Shown piece by piece: positions 11,700 through 22,467 of a stretch of 64,000 nt of DNA. Below the pieces are notes generated by a model. That model made no database searches, was not told the origin of the DNA, and saw only the letters and a list, made by a program, of their open reading frames with translations. The stretch is from Carex sylvatica (Eukaryota; Streptophyta; Magnoliopsida; Poales; Cyperaceae), in the NCBI GenBank assembly GCA_964058845.1, contig CAXKVR010000109.1, forward strand, positions 62,001 through 126,000, read 5' to 3'. A program made the translations under genes and the position numbers. Position 1 is the first letter of the stretch; each line of letters starts with the position of its first letter.

Positions 11700-13029
11700 C
11701 CGAATTTTTTTTTTATTACAACCCTAATAAATCACAATTAAATCATTATCATCTGGTTATTTTGAATTTAGATTCTACCATGAACTCAAACTCAGTGTGC
11801 GGACAAATCTCCAATCCAAACTCATACTCAGTACGCGGACAAATTCGTGTGCATACTGAATTTGCGCACCGATTGGTTTTTTTGTCTTTTTCTGCTTTGG
11901 TGGTCAAAAGATGCATCTGACTTAGGGGTGTAAATGAGCGGGGCCTTAGTTCGGCTCGTTTATTTTGATCTGAGCTTGGACTGAATGAGCTGAACCTAGG
12001 TCATCCGAGTCAAAAATCGCTGGCTCGCTCGTGACAAGCCAACCCAAGCTAGTTTGCGAGCTGATGAGATGGCTCACTAGGCTTTATTAGGCTGCTATTA
12101 TACAAATTCAAAAATATAAAAATAAGAAAGCTCATTCAAAAAATTTAAGAAATCGTCCAACAGGCACATCTTCAAGTAACTGAAGTCCATATTCTTTATT
12201 TTCAGATCAAAAATACATCAATTTTGCATAATTGTGCCTTTGAAAATGGGACTGGACTTAAAATTATACAAGGCTAAATCCTAAATCCACTGTAGCTTAA
12301 CGAGCCGAGCTGGTCCGATCCGAACTGACACTTAACTCAGCTCGTTTATTTTGGCCTGAACCTGAGTCGAGCTGGCTCGTTAACAGCTCGGTTCACTATC
12401 GAACGAATTGTTAGCGAGCAAGCTAGAGACGAGCCACGAGCCGCGAACTTTTTTGACAGCCCTAATTTGACTTATGGAACAGTCTCCCATGCAATCTCCA
12501 TCTCTCCAATGGAAATGGAAGCATCAACTTTCGCATGGGAACAAATTTCACATATACACGGCTGTAATCTGTTGAGATCAGATTTTATCTGCTTTGATTC
12601 TATGCGATGGAGATTGGAGAGGATCGGAGGGCATTAATCCCACTACGGCACTACCCGTATCTGATAGAGATTGCTTTTAATAGATGATAAATGGAAGCAC
12701 CAACCAACCGCCCCACCGTCATGATCCTCTGAATTTATATTGGCTGTTCGATCTTGGAACAATAGTTCAGATTTTTAATAACGTATATGCATGCTCTTAA
12801 TGATTTCACTAGCCACTGGAGAGGATCCGAAACAGAGAGGAAAAAAAAAAAAACAATCGGTGCGTAGATCCAGTACGCACACGGATCCGTCCGCGTACAG
12901 GGTATGAGTTCGGATTGGGAATCCGTTTGCACATTGAATCTGAGTTTGTGGTGAAATCTGAATTCATAATAAATGGATGGTAATAATTTAATTCTAATTT
13001 ATTAAGAGGGTAAGAAAAAAAAAATTCGG
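11700..13029. mobile_element. Mutator-like element with ~190-bp TIRs and 9-bp TSD
   Basis: The left end CCGAATTTTTTTTTTATTAC and the reverse complement of the right end agree over about 190 bp, with motifs TGTGCGGAC, CCAATCC and GCGCACCGATTG. The 9-bp direct repeat ATTGATATA flanks it (11,691-11,699 and 13,030-13,038). The paralogous LPP pseudogene flank has an uninterrupted ATTGATAGACATAC (near 37,922), an empty site. Long TIRs and a 9-bp duplication point to the Mutator superfamily. There is no transposase ORF. A second element (11,925-12,465) is nested inside. Confidence 0.85.
11925..12465. mobile_element. Nested non-autonomous element rich in GGCTCG/CGAGCC
   Basis: The left end GGGGTGTAAATGAGCG and the right end reading TTTTTGACAGCCCTAA are roughly inverted. 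The flanking 9-mers TCTGACTTA (11,916-11,924) and TTTGACTTA (12,466-12,474) differ by one base and look like a target duplication. The interior repeats GAGC/GCTC words on both strands. Relatives: 20,527-21,059 and a decayed piece at about 58,560-58,690. Confidence 0.65.
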
Positions 13030-13039
13030 ATTGATATAT

Positions 13040-13620
13040 AGACAAAAAAAAGTACACAGCTTAATATAGAAAAACTAAATTTAAATCAGTACAAATTTAT
13101 ATTACACATGTTGAAATATTAAAGCATAACACAGATTTTAAAGCGGATCAGATCAAACTGAAGCCCATCAAGCTTCAAACCTAAATTAGGTCCTAAACAA
13201 AAAATTCCACATATGAATTCAAACAAAGTGTTGGCCCATATTGAGTTCAATGTAGCTATATAATGCATTCTCAATAACTAAGGCCATAATTTTATAAAAA
13301 ATAATAATAATTAAGGCCATCAACAGTGTGCCTCTGATTTCAATTTTTATATTGGGCTTTAAAAAAATCTAATTACAACTTGGCCCATTAGATTACATTC
13401 AAGATATCAGATATTGCCTGTTTAAAGTTGCTATAAGTGTCCTTTGTTTTAGTGCATATAAGAGAAGTAGAGATTATTTTAAATTTCATTAAACCAGTTT
13501 ACATTTTACAATATTCAATTCACATCTTGCAAAACCATATCAAGCACACAAATACAAAATAAAAAGAAAATAAAATTGATTTTCATATATTTTTCATAGA
13601 AGATGGGATAAAGCAATAGT
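13040..13620 (+). repeat. LPP 3' flank, right part of duplicated block
   Basis: Matches 37,925-38,510 closely, including TTATATTGGGCTTTAAAAAA and the stretch ending GGGATAAAGCAATAGTATGT. No ORF. The match ends abruptly after GTCATGTCAA, where the two copies diverge completely. Confidence 0.85.
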
Positions 13621-13824
13621 ATGTCATGTCAACTTTAGCTCAAGCATTTCATCAAGTATCACTTTGAGTTATGACAATGTAAAAATAAAAACAAAACAGT
13701 ATGTACTACATACTGGATTTTGTTTCTCAGATGGATCATCTGGTAAAAGATTTCCTTTCTGATACAATGGCATATGGATAGAGAAAATTGCTTTCACAAA
13801 TGTGTCTCAAACTTGTACTTTGCA

Positions 13825-14168
13825 AAGTGCAGAACGGTTGGTGCTATGGATCAATATATCTCTTTTCAATGTTCAAACAATTGATCTGTTCTGTTCAATA
13901 TAATCTTTATATGAAAATGTACTTGTAGATTAAATTTTATACTTTCTAGAACTTTCTTTACTATTTTTAAAGTTGACATAGTTGATCCAAACAGTTAAAC
14001 ATGATTTCCATATGAAATAATACTTGGAGATCAAATTTTCCATTTTTTAGAAACTTTTTACTATTTATGTATACACAGGTAAAAATTAGTACTTTTGATT
14101 AGGATTTCTTGCCTGGTATCTGGATTGGAAAATAAATTTGTTTTATCGTAGGGGGTATGTTTCAAAAA
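13825..14168 (+). pseudogene. LPP remnant: intron MITE plus exon-5 fragment
   Basis: Bases 14,097-14,168 read GATTAGGATTTCTTGCCTGG and onward, matching LPP exon 5 from about residue 174 (GLSFLAWYL...) to about residue 197, with substitutions and no preceding acceptor. The stretch before it (13,825-14,096) resembles the MITE-bearing LPP introns (TATGGATCAATAT, TATGAAAATGTACTTG). No other LPP exon is near. This is a third, heavily decayed LPP trace beside the intact gene and the pseudogene at 30-37 kb. Confidence 0.65.
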
Positions 14169-14170
14169 TA

Positions 14171-14290
14171 ATGGTATCGACATAGATTGTTTGACTTCAT
14201 GCAGCTCAACGATCGTATATTCTTCATTTCGACTCTATTCCTTGTTCACTGCATGAAGTCAAAGTAGTTATGTCAGTATCTTTACCCCAG
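14171..14290. repeat. Small foldback hairpin, family copy 3
   Basis: The left arm (GGTATCGACATAG, then TTTGACTTCATGCAG) pairs with the right arm (CTGCATGAAGTCAAAGTAG, then ATGTCAGTATC) over about 37 bp. This is the best-preserved stem of the four copies in the window. Confidence 0.75.
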
Positions 14291-14299
14291 ACATGCCAG

Positions 14300-15440
14300 T
14301 ACACTAAACAAAGCTTGGATAACCATACAAACAAGAAAATAAATTTTTTTTTTTTATTTGACCCAACAAGAAAAGAATCACAAGGGAGAATACAAACTGG
14401 TATGTGCCTGAATGTGTACGGTACCTGTCAGATTTCTTAGCAACTGTATGGTATGTACAGTACCTGTCAGATATATTACCTATTCTATTTCACTTAGAAT
14501 GATGCATGTCATCTGTTTTTTTACAAACTGGTGTGTACAGTACCTGAATGTGTTATGAGCAACTGTTTTTAAAACTCGGAATCATAATTGGATACTTGAC
14601 CGTGGAATCAAAATCAGATACTTGACCGTGGAATCGTCAAAAAAATAATTTGCAAGAAAACTATGTAGACAAAAGATTATACTCGAATAATCCACTAATT
14701 ATATACTATAATATAAGCATTACAAATAGAACACACTTTTTATGCAAGCTATCTAATGTAAAGAAAAACAAGATTACACTGACAACATAAATTTAGTGCA
14801 GCATTATCTTGTAAATGTGTTAATTTTTTTTCTAGTTCAAATTGTGTTTTCATAATTTAATTTTTTTTTCTTTTGTGATTTCATATCATAGATCAAAAAC
14901 TGCTAGAAAAAAAAACGTAAAATAATCAAAGAACTCAGTCTGATTCGGGTTTGACTCGGCCTAACTTGGACTGACTTGGACAATGTTCAACCTCATGGGC
15001 ACATGGGCGCAAAACTCGGATGAAACTCGGATCAAACCCGACCGATACCAAGTTGACTCGGCGTAGTCAACTCGGACTTGGCTGAGTTTCCGAACCATGC
15101 TGTTTTAGTTTATTTACATAGAATTATTTAAATTTATCTCACAGATTATCTGACTACTGTTTGTTTTTCTGGTGTTGGCAGTATCTGTGTCAGCGCCTCT
15201 GTCAGTAAATTAAGATAAGCTGGAAAAGTTGTAGACTTTCGTCAAGATATCAGATTATGTTTTGAAATGAAAGATAGTTGAAAAATTATGTTGAGCAACA
15301 AAATTTTGCTTTTAATTTTTAAAATAGTTAATGTTGGAGAGTAGTTATTTGTTTTATGGAAACTAATTTAATTTATGAATAGGAATTTTGAGAAGCGAAA
15401 TGAATTAACTGACGAACAAGGGAAAAAAAAAATTTAGAAA
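14300..15440. other. Non-coding repeat-rich stretch
   Basis: No gene. Between 14,560 and 15,110 the words ACTCGG, GACTTGG and TTGACCGTGGAATC recur, and the edges (ACTGTTTTTAAAACTCGG and TTTCCGAACCATGCTGTTTT) are weakly inverted. This may be another low-complexity non-autonomous element, but no target duplication is evident. Confidence 0.4.
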
Positions 15441-15446
15441 AAGAAC

Positions 15447-15720
15447 TTGGTTCTGCAGAGGAAGTTAAAGAGAGTAGTATTTCAAAATATTTTTCCTACA
15501 GAAATTAATAATAAGGAAGTGAGAAAAACATTTTATCTATTTTTGAAAAACTTTTTATATTTTACTAGAGATCGAATAAAAGAATTTCCTCCATCTATAC
15601 ATCAGATTAAAAAAATAACTAAGTTTGGATCGGTAAAATTCCTACCGATTCAAACTTTTTTATTTTTAGAATAGATAGAAATTCTACCGATTTTTTTATC
15701 AATTAAAAACTTGATGTACT
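15447..15720. repeat. Repeat shared with the foldback at 47 kb
   Basis: The part from about 15,600 (CATCAGATTAAAAAAATAAC, then GATCGGTAAAATTCCTACCG, then CAATTAAAAACTTGATGTAC) matches 47,390-47,493 and, inverted, 47,105-47,235. This is an inverted-repeat DNA element without a coding function. A 75-codon open frame here is incidental. Confidence 0.6.
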
Positions 15721-15943
15721 TAAAAATTATCTCAGAATGAAACAAGAAAGACAAACAATCTATGTATTTATCTACTATATAATCAACTATCAACACAAGC
15801 AAAGTAAAAGCAAAAAAATAAAAAAGTAAACCAAAGACCTAATTTCATAAAGTAAAAAATATTACACACTAAAAGCAAAGATATATTTAGGGGAGCAAAC
15901 AGGTTAGATGTTAACTGTCTTTATAAAGTTGACTTCATAAATA

Positions 15944-16730
15944 TTGGCTTAATTCGTACAGGCCAACGGTGAGAGAAATATAATAATAAATGATGAGACA
16001 AATTATAAGACTAATAAGTAGATACGTCATTTATTTTCATTGATATTCAAAAATCTTTCCAACGTTCTCCCATATTTATTTCAAATTCTCAAATTCCAAC
16101 TTAACAATGGTAATTCAAAATATTTTAGTTTTTATTTTAAACAGTTTTAGTTTGTTTTTGTTTTTTTTATTGTGCAAGGAAGTTTCTAAACTGACTTCTA
16201 GATTGTCAGTGTGGAAGAGTTTTATTTTATCTTTATTTACAACATTTGTTCTATGCTTCATGTTTTTTTTACCAGTAATAGAACACATTAATATCTTATC
16301 GTTAACTGTAAGGATTAGTGAGAGGCAAGTTCTCGGTAACTTCTGATAAAGATAACTGTACGAATCGATGGCTCTTTAACTGTACGAATCTTGATGACTG
16401 GGTATCAGGCTATCAGCTTTAATTTGTACTATAAAACTTGAAGAAGGCAACTGAACAATGCAAAAAATCTCTCATTGACGCTCTCTCATCCTTGACTTGG
16501 ATTCTATAGAACCACGCACTTGACACAGAACAATAATGGCAATGACAGAAGTTGGATGTGGAACCCGCTATTGCTATTCAACATTTCTTTTCATATCGGC
16601 TCTTTGGCTAACTTAGCATTATTCAGCAGGAATCTCTCATATGACATGCTGATTTAAGTGCTACCTGCCTCTGTGGGCCTCTCTGCCTTGAAAGAAAAGC
16701 CAATCTAAACATGGTGCAGAAATATAGTAA
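15944..16730. repeat. Dispersed repeat unit, copy 1
   Basis: Contains AATGATGAGACAAATTATAA, CAACTTAACAATGGTAATTC, AACTGTACGAATC and then TGTGGAACCCGCTATTGC to CTCTCTGCCTTGAAAG. The same blocks recur at 16,735-17,380 and 22,468-22,990. No ORF is conserved between copies. The order of blocks differs between copy 1 and the 22-kb copy. Confidence 0.65.
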
Positions 16731-16734
16731 TCGG

Positions 16735-17380
16735 TGCAAATAAAGAAAATAAATGATGAGACTAATAAGTAGATATTTCATTTATTTTCATTAACATTCA
16801 AAAAGCTTTCCAACTTAACAATGGTAACTCAAAATATTTTATCTTTTATTTTAAAGAATTTTAGTTTTATTTATTTATTTATTGCGTAAGGAAGTTTTCA
16901 AAATGACTTTTAGATGTCAGTGGGGAAGACTTTTAATTTATCATTATTTACAACATTTGGAGTAGAACTAGGGTGTTTTTATGCTTACCAAAGTGTTTGG
17001 TGAGCTTAACTCCAAAATTCATCAAATCAATTTTAAATAACGAATCCGAATCGTTGAAATCCACCTATCTTACATGTGAAATTTTTTAAACATTCGAATT
17101 AATTTAGTACAAAATTAATTAGTCAAAATTAAAAAGTTAATAAATTAATTTTATTATATTTATTTTTTGAACATTTTCAAATTAGTTTTTGTACTAGTAA
17201 TAGAAACTCAACACGTTATATCTTATCCTTAACTTTAGGCACGTATTTCGTTCACTGCTTTTTGCGTTAGATGGGTCAAGGCTCTAAGGATAAAAAAGAG
17301 GTAACTTCGCAGTAACTTCCGATAAAGCTAACCGTACGGATCTATGGCTCTTTAACTGTACAGATGGTCCCAAATTTCAA
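16735..17380. repeat. Dispersed repeat unit, copy 2, with MITE insertion
   Basis: Repeats the first half of copy 1 (ATGATGAGACTAATAAGTAG through TTTACAACATTTG), then is interrupted at about 16,965 by the foldback-MITE relative, and resumes near 17,186 with TTTTGTACTAGTAATAGAA and AACTTCCGATAAAGC. Confidence 0.6.
16967..17188. mobile_element. Foldback MITE, copy 2 (partial)
   Basis: Begins AGGGTGTTTTTATGCTTACC. Then ATCAAATCAATTTTAAATAA and AAACATTCGAATTAATTTAG match the arm of the element at 1-355. Only one arm and part of the loop are preserved. Confidence 0.6.
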
Positions 17381-17444
17381 CGCGTGGGGGAAATAAATGA
17401 GATGCAAAGTTTGGACGAAGGTCTTCAATTGATGAAATGTAACT

Positions 17445-18169
17445 AGGGGTGTAAACGAAGCGGATTCAGACGGGATAATGCTAATATCATATCTGTATTC
17501 ATTTTTCAATAAACGGATATAGATACGGATAGTAAATAAATATTAAAATTTAAAATTATATTCGTCTTAAACGAATACAGATACGGAGCAGATAATTAAC
17601 GGATACGAATTCGAATATAGATACGAAACAAATAATTGTCGGATAATTGAGTTATGCACTTTAAGATACAAAAAAGTGAGTTGTTGTTGTCTTGAAACAA
17701 TGACTAAAATCAATTTAGCAGAGACTAAAAACATACTACATTTACGGATTAAAGTCTTGAATAAAAAAGAATAGAGAAGAAGAAATGGAGGTAAAAAAGA
17801 AGGAAATTGCGTTATTGTAGCACCATCACCAGCAAAAAAGAGATTAAATTGAAAATCATATCATATTATCATTAATACCACAACCAAGATTGAAATGAAT
17901 ATGAGATAATATATAACAACTTCTATCCGGAGTAGTAAAGTTAAAACTGATTTAATTTTGGATCTAGATAATTGCGGATATGAATACGGATATTCACCTT
18001 CATGAAATTATCCGTATCCGTATTTGCTATTTTGCACTATATGTAAAAATTATCTGTATCTGTATCCACAATTATTCGTATCCGTTTAATCTGGATTCAG
18101 ATAATACCCGCATACGGAGCAAATACGGAACAAATACGGAGCGGATTATCCGTATCCATTTACACCCCT
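17445..18169. mobile_element. Non-autonomous element rich in CGGATA/TATCCG, ~10-bp TSD
   Basis: The left end AGGGGTGTAAACGAAGCGGA and right end CCGTATCCATTTACACCCCT are inverted. The direct repeat AAATGTAACT flanks it (17,435-17,444 and 18,170-18,179). Subterminal regions are filled with variants of CGGATACGGATA. No transposase ORF. The TIR and duplication length suggest a Mutator-like MITE. Confidence 0.75.
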
Positions 18170-18398
18170 AAATGTAACTGCACCAAGTACAAAACTAATT
18201 AACCAACACCGAATTAATAAAATGAAAAGGGAAGGGAAAGGTTTCTTTCATAAGTTATATATTACTCTTAAAATATAAATTCCCTAAATGTAACTGCACC
18301 AAGTACAAAACTAATTAACCAACTCCGAATTAATAAAATGAAAAGGGAAGGGAAAGGTTTCTTTCATGAGTTATATATTACTCTTAAAATATAAATTG
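18170..18398 (+). repeat. Two-unit tandem duplication, ~115 bp
   Basis: Unit 1 (18,170-18,285) and unit 2 (18,286-18,398) both start AAATGTAACTGCACCAAGTA and run through AAAAGGGAAGGGAAAGG. They differ at only a few positions, for example CAACACCG against CAACTCCG, so the duplication looks recent. Confidence 0.9.
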
Positions 18399-18443
18399 TA
18401 TCTACTAAATAAATTAATTTTAATTTGTAATGTTAGTACGTTA

Positions 18444-19694
18444 GCTCCATGTTTGGTTGTGGCCTAAAGCTAAGGAGGCATAAATTGGTTATTCTAATTT
18501 TGGCCGGTCTAAATTATTCATATTTGATTGAGACCTAAAGTTAAATTATAGCTTAAATTATTCCTTATTTGGTTAGAGTTGGTGGACTAAAGTTTTGAAA
18601 GCCTAAATTGATTAATTATTTATAATAAAATACTAATTATATAATATTAATATATTAATAGTAATTGTAATATATTATATTATTATAAAATTTATTTAAT
18701 ATATTAATAATATAAATTATTAATTATATATTAATAATAATTATTAATAATAAAATACTAATTTTATAATTATAAATTAAGAATAATTATTTATAAAAAG
18801 ATACTAATTTTATAATCTTTTTAAAATAATTATTTAATATATTAACAATATAAAATATTAATTATATAATTATATATTAATAATAATAATTAATAATAAG
18901 ATACTAATTATATAATATTAATATAATAATAACAACTATAATATAACATAATATTATTATAATAATGATTTACTATATTAACAATATTATTAATAATAAG
19001 ATACTAATTATATAATATTAATATATTAATAAAAAATAAAATATAATATAATATTGTTATAATAATTATTTAATATATGAACAATATAACATATTAATTA
19101 TATAATTACATATTAATAATAATTATGAATAAGAAAATACTAATTATATAACATTAATATATTATAATATTATTATAATAATTATTTAATATATTAACAA
19201 TATAGGATATTAATTATATAATTATATATTAATAATAATTACTAATAATAAGATACTAATTATATAATATTAATATATTAATAATAACTATAATATATTA
19301 TAATATTATATAATTATTTAATATATTAAAAATATAACATAATAATTATATAATTATATATTAATAATAATTATTAATAAAAGATATTAATTATATAATA
19401 CTATTATAATAATTATATCATATATTAACAATATAAGATATTAATTATATAATTATATACTAATAATTATTATTAATAATAATATACTAATTATATATAA
19501 TAAAATATTATTATAATCATTCAAGTTAGGCCACGAGGTGGAATAAAATTAAACCACCATGTGAGGTGGTTTAATTTAGGCTGGCCTAAAGATCGATTTT
19601 TGCCATCTTAGTCCGGCTGAATTAATTCTCGTTTGGTGGAATAACGAGGCCTAAACTCCTTATTCCACTCTTTAGGACACAACCAAACATGGGC
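18444..19694. mobile_element. AT-tandem-repeat-filled transposon with ~25-bp TIRs
   Basis: The left end GCTCCATGTTTGGTTGTG and right end CACAACCAAACATGGGC are inverted and flanked by TA on each side (18,442-18,443 and 19,695-19,696). GC-normal ends (CTAAATTATTC, GGTGGAATAA) enclose about 900 bp of almost pure A/T made of irregular ~100-140-bp repeats. Each repeat carries AATACTAATTATATAAT or GATACTAATTATATAAT and AATATATTAACAATATA. No ORF. The superfamily is uncertain; a TA duplication would fit Tc1/mariner-type, but TIR style also resembles hAT/PIF MITEs. Confidence 0.65.
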
Positions 19695-19811
19695 TAGATG
19701 ATTAATTCTTAGAAAATGCAAAATGTTTGCCTGTTCTAAAAAGAAAATATGAGCAAAAAAATATGAGCCTTCTTTTTATTTTATTTAGTAAGATTAACCA
19801 TCTTTCTTTTA

Positions 19812-20143
19812 TGAGGGTTCAAGTGTCTCCATCATGTCTCCATTTTTAAAAACTTTAGTAACTCAAAATTTAAATCTTAAAATTCAAAATAAAACCATTG
19901 TATATGAACTACATTTTATCTATGCATATGTAAAAAATTATGGCATTTCAATTTTGTTTTGGTTGTCATCTTAAGCTTGTAAAAATGTATACTAATGTGG
20001 ATAATTTATAGACGTTGATTTTTCAACTTATTGATTCATTTAAAAGCAAAATTATGTTTAAGTTTTAAACTTTGAGTTATTTAAGTTTTAAAAAATAGAG
20101 GCATGATGGAGGCACAAAAAATGGAGGCATTAGAATCCTCTCC
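19812..20143. mobile_element. Foldback MITE, second copy of the 3-kb family
   Basis: The left end GAGGGTTCAAGTGTCTCC and right end GGAGGCATTAGAATCCTCTC are inverted, with internal arms AACTCAAAATTTAAA and TTTAAACTTTGAGTT. Same family as 3,027-3,891 but without the hAT insertion. Confidence 0.65.
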
Positions 20144-20526
20144 GAAATTTTTAAAAATACCATACCTCAAAAAATGATAAACCAAAAGACCATGATTATG
20201 TGAAATTTCGAAAAAAAGCATGGCCGCATCTAGAAGAAAAAATTTCGGGAACCCTCCTCTTCTTTTATATATTCCAATTTAATTTTAAATTTTAACTCAA
20301 TTTATATTAGAATTTGATGACGAATATCTACAATAAAAAATGCATGCAACTAACAGTTAGATTATACGGTGTTCAAGATAGATTTATATTTTTCTTATTA
20401 GTTTTAATTAATATAAATTAAAAATTGAATTATGTTTTGTTTTGGCTTTGAATGTAGTATAGTCAGTCTCTAACCAGCAAGAGATTAATTAATTAATATA
20501 ATTATATAAGAGATTAATTAAAACTA

Positions 20527-21059
20527 AGGCTGGCAACGAACCGGCTCGGTCCGAGCTAGACTAAACTCATGGCTCGCTCGTTTTAGCAATGAGCGAGTTA
20601 TGAGCGAGCCAACATTTGAATCCGAGCTGAATAAGTGGCTCATGGCTCGCTTGTTTTGGCAACGAGCGAGCCGAGCTAGCTCATGAAAACTCATGAGCCA
20701 AAAGCCCAAATATTTTAGATAATATATTATAAAGTTAACTGTCATAAATTAAGTTTGTAACTAAATTCATACATATTAAATTACTAAATTTTCAAATTCA
20801 TACAAACACAGTTCACAAAATAAATTCATGTATACTAAATTCATACAAATTTATACTAATGCATAAATTCATACTTGGACCGAGCTAGCTCGCGAGCTCG
20901 CGAGCAAGCTAAGCCCCAGCTCAAACTCATTAATTTTGAGTCGAGCTAGTGATGAGCTGGCTCGTTAATAGCTCGTCCCATTAACGAATGAATTGTTAGC
21001 GAGCGAGCCAGATGCGAGTCACGATCGATCCACGAGCTACGAGTTTTTTTGCCACCCCT
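20527..21059. mobile_element. Non-autonomous element rich in GAGC/GCTC, 11-bp direct flanks
   Basis: The left end AGGCTGGCAACGAACC and right end TTTTTTTGCCACCCCT are inverted. The direct repeat AATTAAAACTA flanks it (20,516-20,526 and 21,060-21,070). Subterminal zones repeat GAGCGAGC/GCTCGCTC. Related to 11,925-12,465. No coding content. Confidence 0.75.
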
Positions 21060-21198
21060 AATTAAAACTAATCTACCTTGACTAAAAAAATTCTATGGTA
21101 AAATGAAAAAGTAATTCTATGGTAAAAAGAAAAATTCATCGGTCACACTAAAAGAAAAAGAAAAAGAAAAAGAAAAAGTAAAATTACATGAGTAGATT

Positions 21199-22379
21199 AG
21201 TGGGTTGCAAAAACTTGACCTAGGCCGACCATATTCGACCCGCCCGTGTCCGCTACCCGGGGTACCCGTGCTCGAGTCCGGATATAGGTCGGGTAAACGG
21301 GTATAAAACGGGTAGGGTACGCCCTTTCGGGAAAAAACCCGACCATACCCGGATCGGATTACCCGTACTCGTATACCCTAGTGCCCGTGCCCGTACCCGT
21401 ATACCCGTGCCCGTACCCGTATACCCGTGCCCGTACCCATTTTTTTTTAAATTTCAAAATTTTCAAATTTTTTCCCTTTTTTTTATTCTGTTTTTTAATT
21501 TCTGTTTTTTTAATTTCTGTTTTTTAAATTCTGTTTTTATTTCTGTTTTTTAAATTCTGTTTTTTTTATTCTGTTTTTTAATTTTTGTTTTTTTAATTTT
21601 TGTTTTTTAAATTCTGTTTTTATTTCTGTTTTTAAAATTCTATTTTTTTATTCTGTTTTTTAATTTCTGTTTTTTAATTTCTGTTTTTTAAATTCTGTTT
21701 TTTAATTTTTGTTTTTTAAATTCTGTTTTTATTTATTTATTGTTTTAAAGTTTCTGATTTAATTATATTTTTGATTTGTATTTTATTTAACCTATTAAAA
21801 ATAAATGAACATTTAGAAAATATATTATCAATTTAAAATAAACGTTTAGAAAATATATTTTCAATTTAAAATGTAAACTAAAAATTTCGAGATATAAATA
21901 AATTATGAAACTATGTAATTAGAATGAGAATTTGAAGATAAAATAAAATGACTCGTGTAAATAAATAAATAAATACATTTGTATTTAGCCGAATAAATAT
22001 ACAAATTTTTGCATGAATAATTTTTATATATAAGTTACAAATTTTATTTATTTATATACACTATTTGATATTGAACTATTTTGATTTTAAAAGTCGAATT
22101 ATAAACACGTAATGATATTCCTACAACACCGTAAAAAAAAAACAGAAAAAAAAACAGAGAAAAAAAAAAAACAGAGGAAAAAAAACAGAGAAAAAAAAAA
22201 AAAACCGGACCGGGTACCCGAACCGTCCTGTCCGTCAAGGGTACCACGGGCAACGGGTATAAGACGGGCAGGGCACGGGTTTTGAAAAAAATACCCGTGA
22301 TACCCGTACCCGACCCGTACTCGTGCCTAACCCCGGGTATACCCGGACCGTCCAGCCCGTACCCATTAGCAAAACTCTA
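21199..22379. mobile_element. Element with CCCGTA-rich ends and inverted minisatellites
   Basis: Flanked by GAGTAGATT (21,190-21,198) and GAGTAGATG (22,380-22,388), an 8-9-bp target duplication. The left subterminal zone (21,230-21,440) is an array of ACCCGTATACCCGTGCCCGT type; the right zone (22,205-22,365) carries GGGTA/ACCCG words. Inside lie a T-rich minisatellite at 21,464-21,740 (unit near TTTCTGTTTTTTAA) and its A-rich counterpart at 22,132-22,204 (AAAAACAGAGAAAA). No ORF of note. Confidence 0.7.
21464..21740. repeat. T-rich minisatellite, unit ~14 bp
   Basis: About twenty imperfect copies of TTTCTGTTTTTTAA or TTCTGTTTTTATT. The strand-complementary version recurs at 22,132-22,204, so the two could pair as an arm-loop-arm. 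Confidence 0.85.
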
Positions 22380-22467
22380 GAGTAGATGAAATGAAAATTA
22401 ATTTCAAGTTGCAATATCTCCAGTCCTTGTTCATATGTTTGAATATATAAGAAAAACTATGATGAAG

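Noticed and set aside
15447..15674. 75-codon open frame
   Set aside because: It coincides with an inverted-repeat element shared with 47 kb; no protein similarity and no conservation of frame.
16107..16346. 79-codon hydrophobic open frame
   Set aside because: It lies in a dispersed repeat whose other copies do not preserve the frame; hydrophobicity follows from T-rich DNA.
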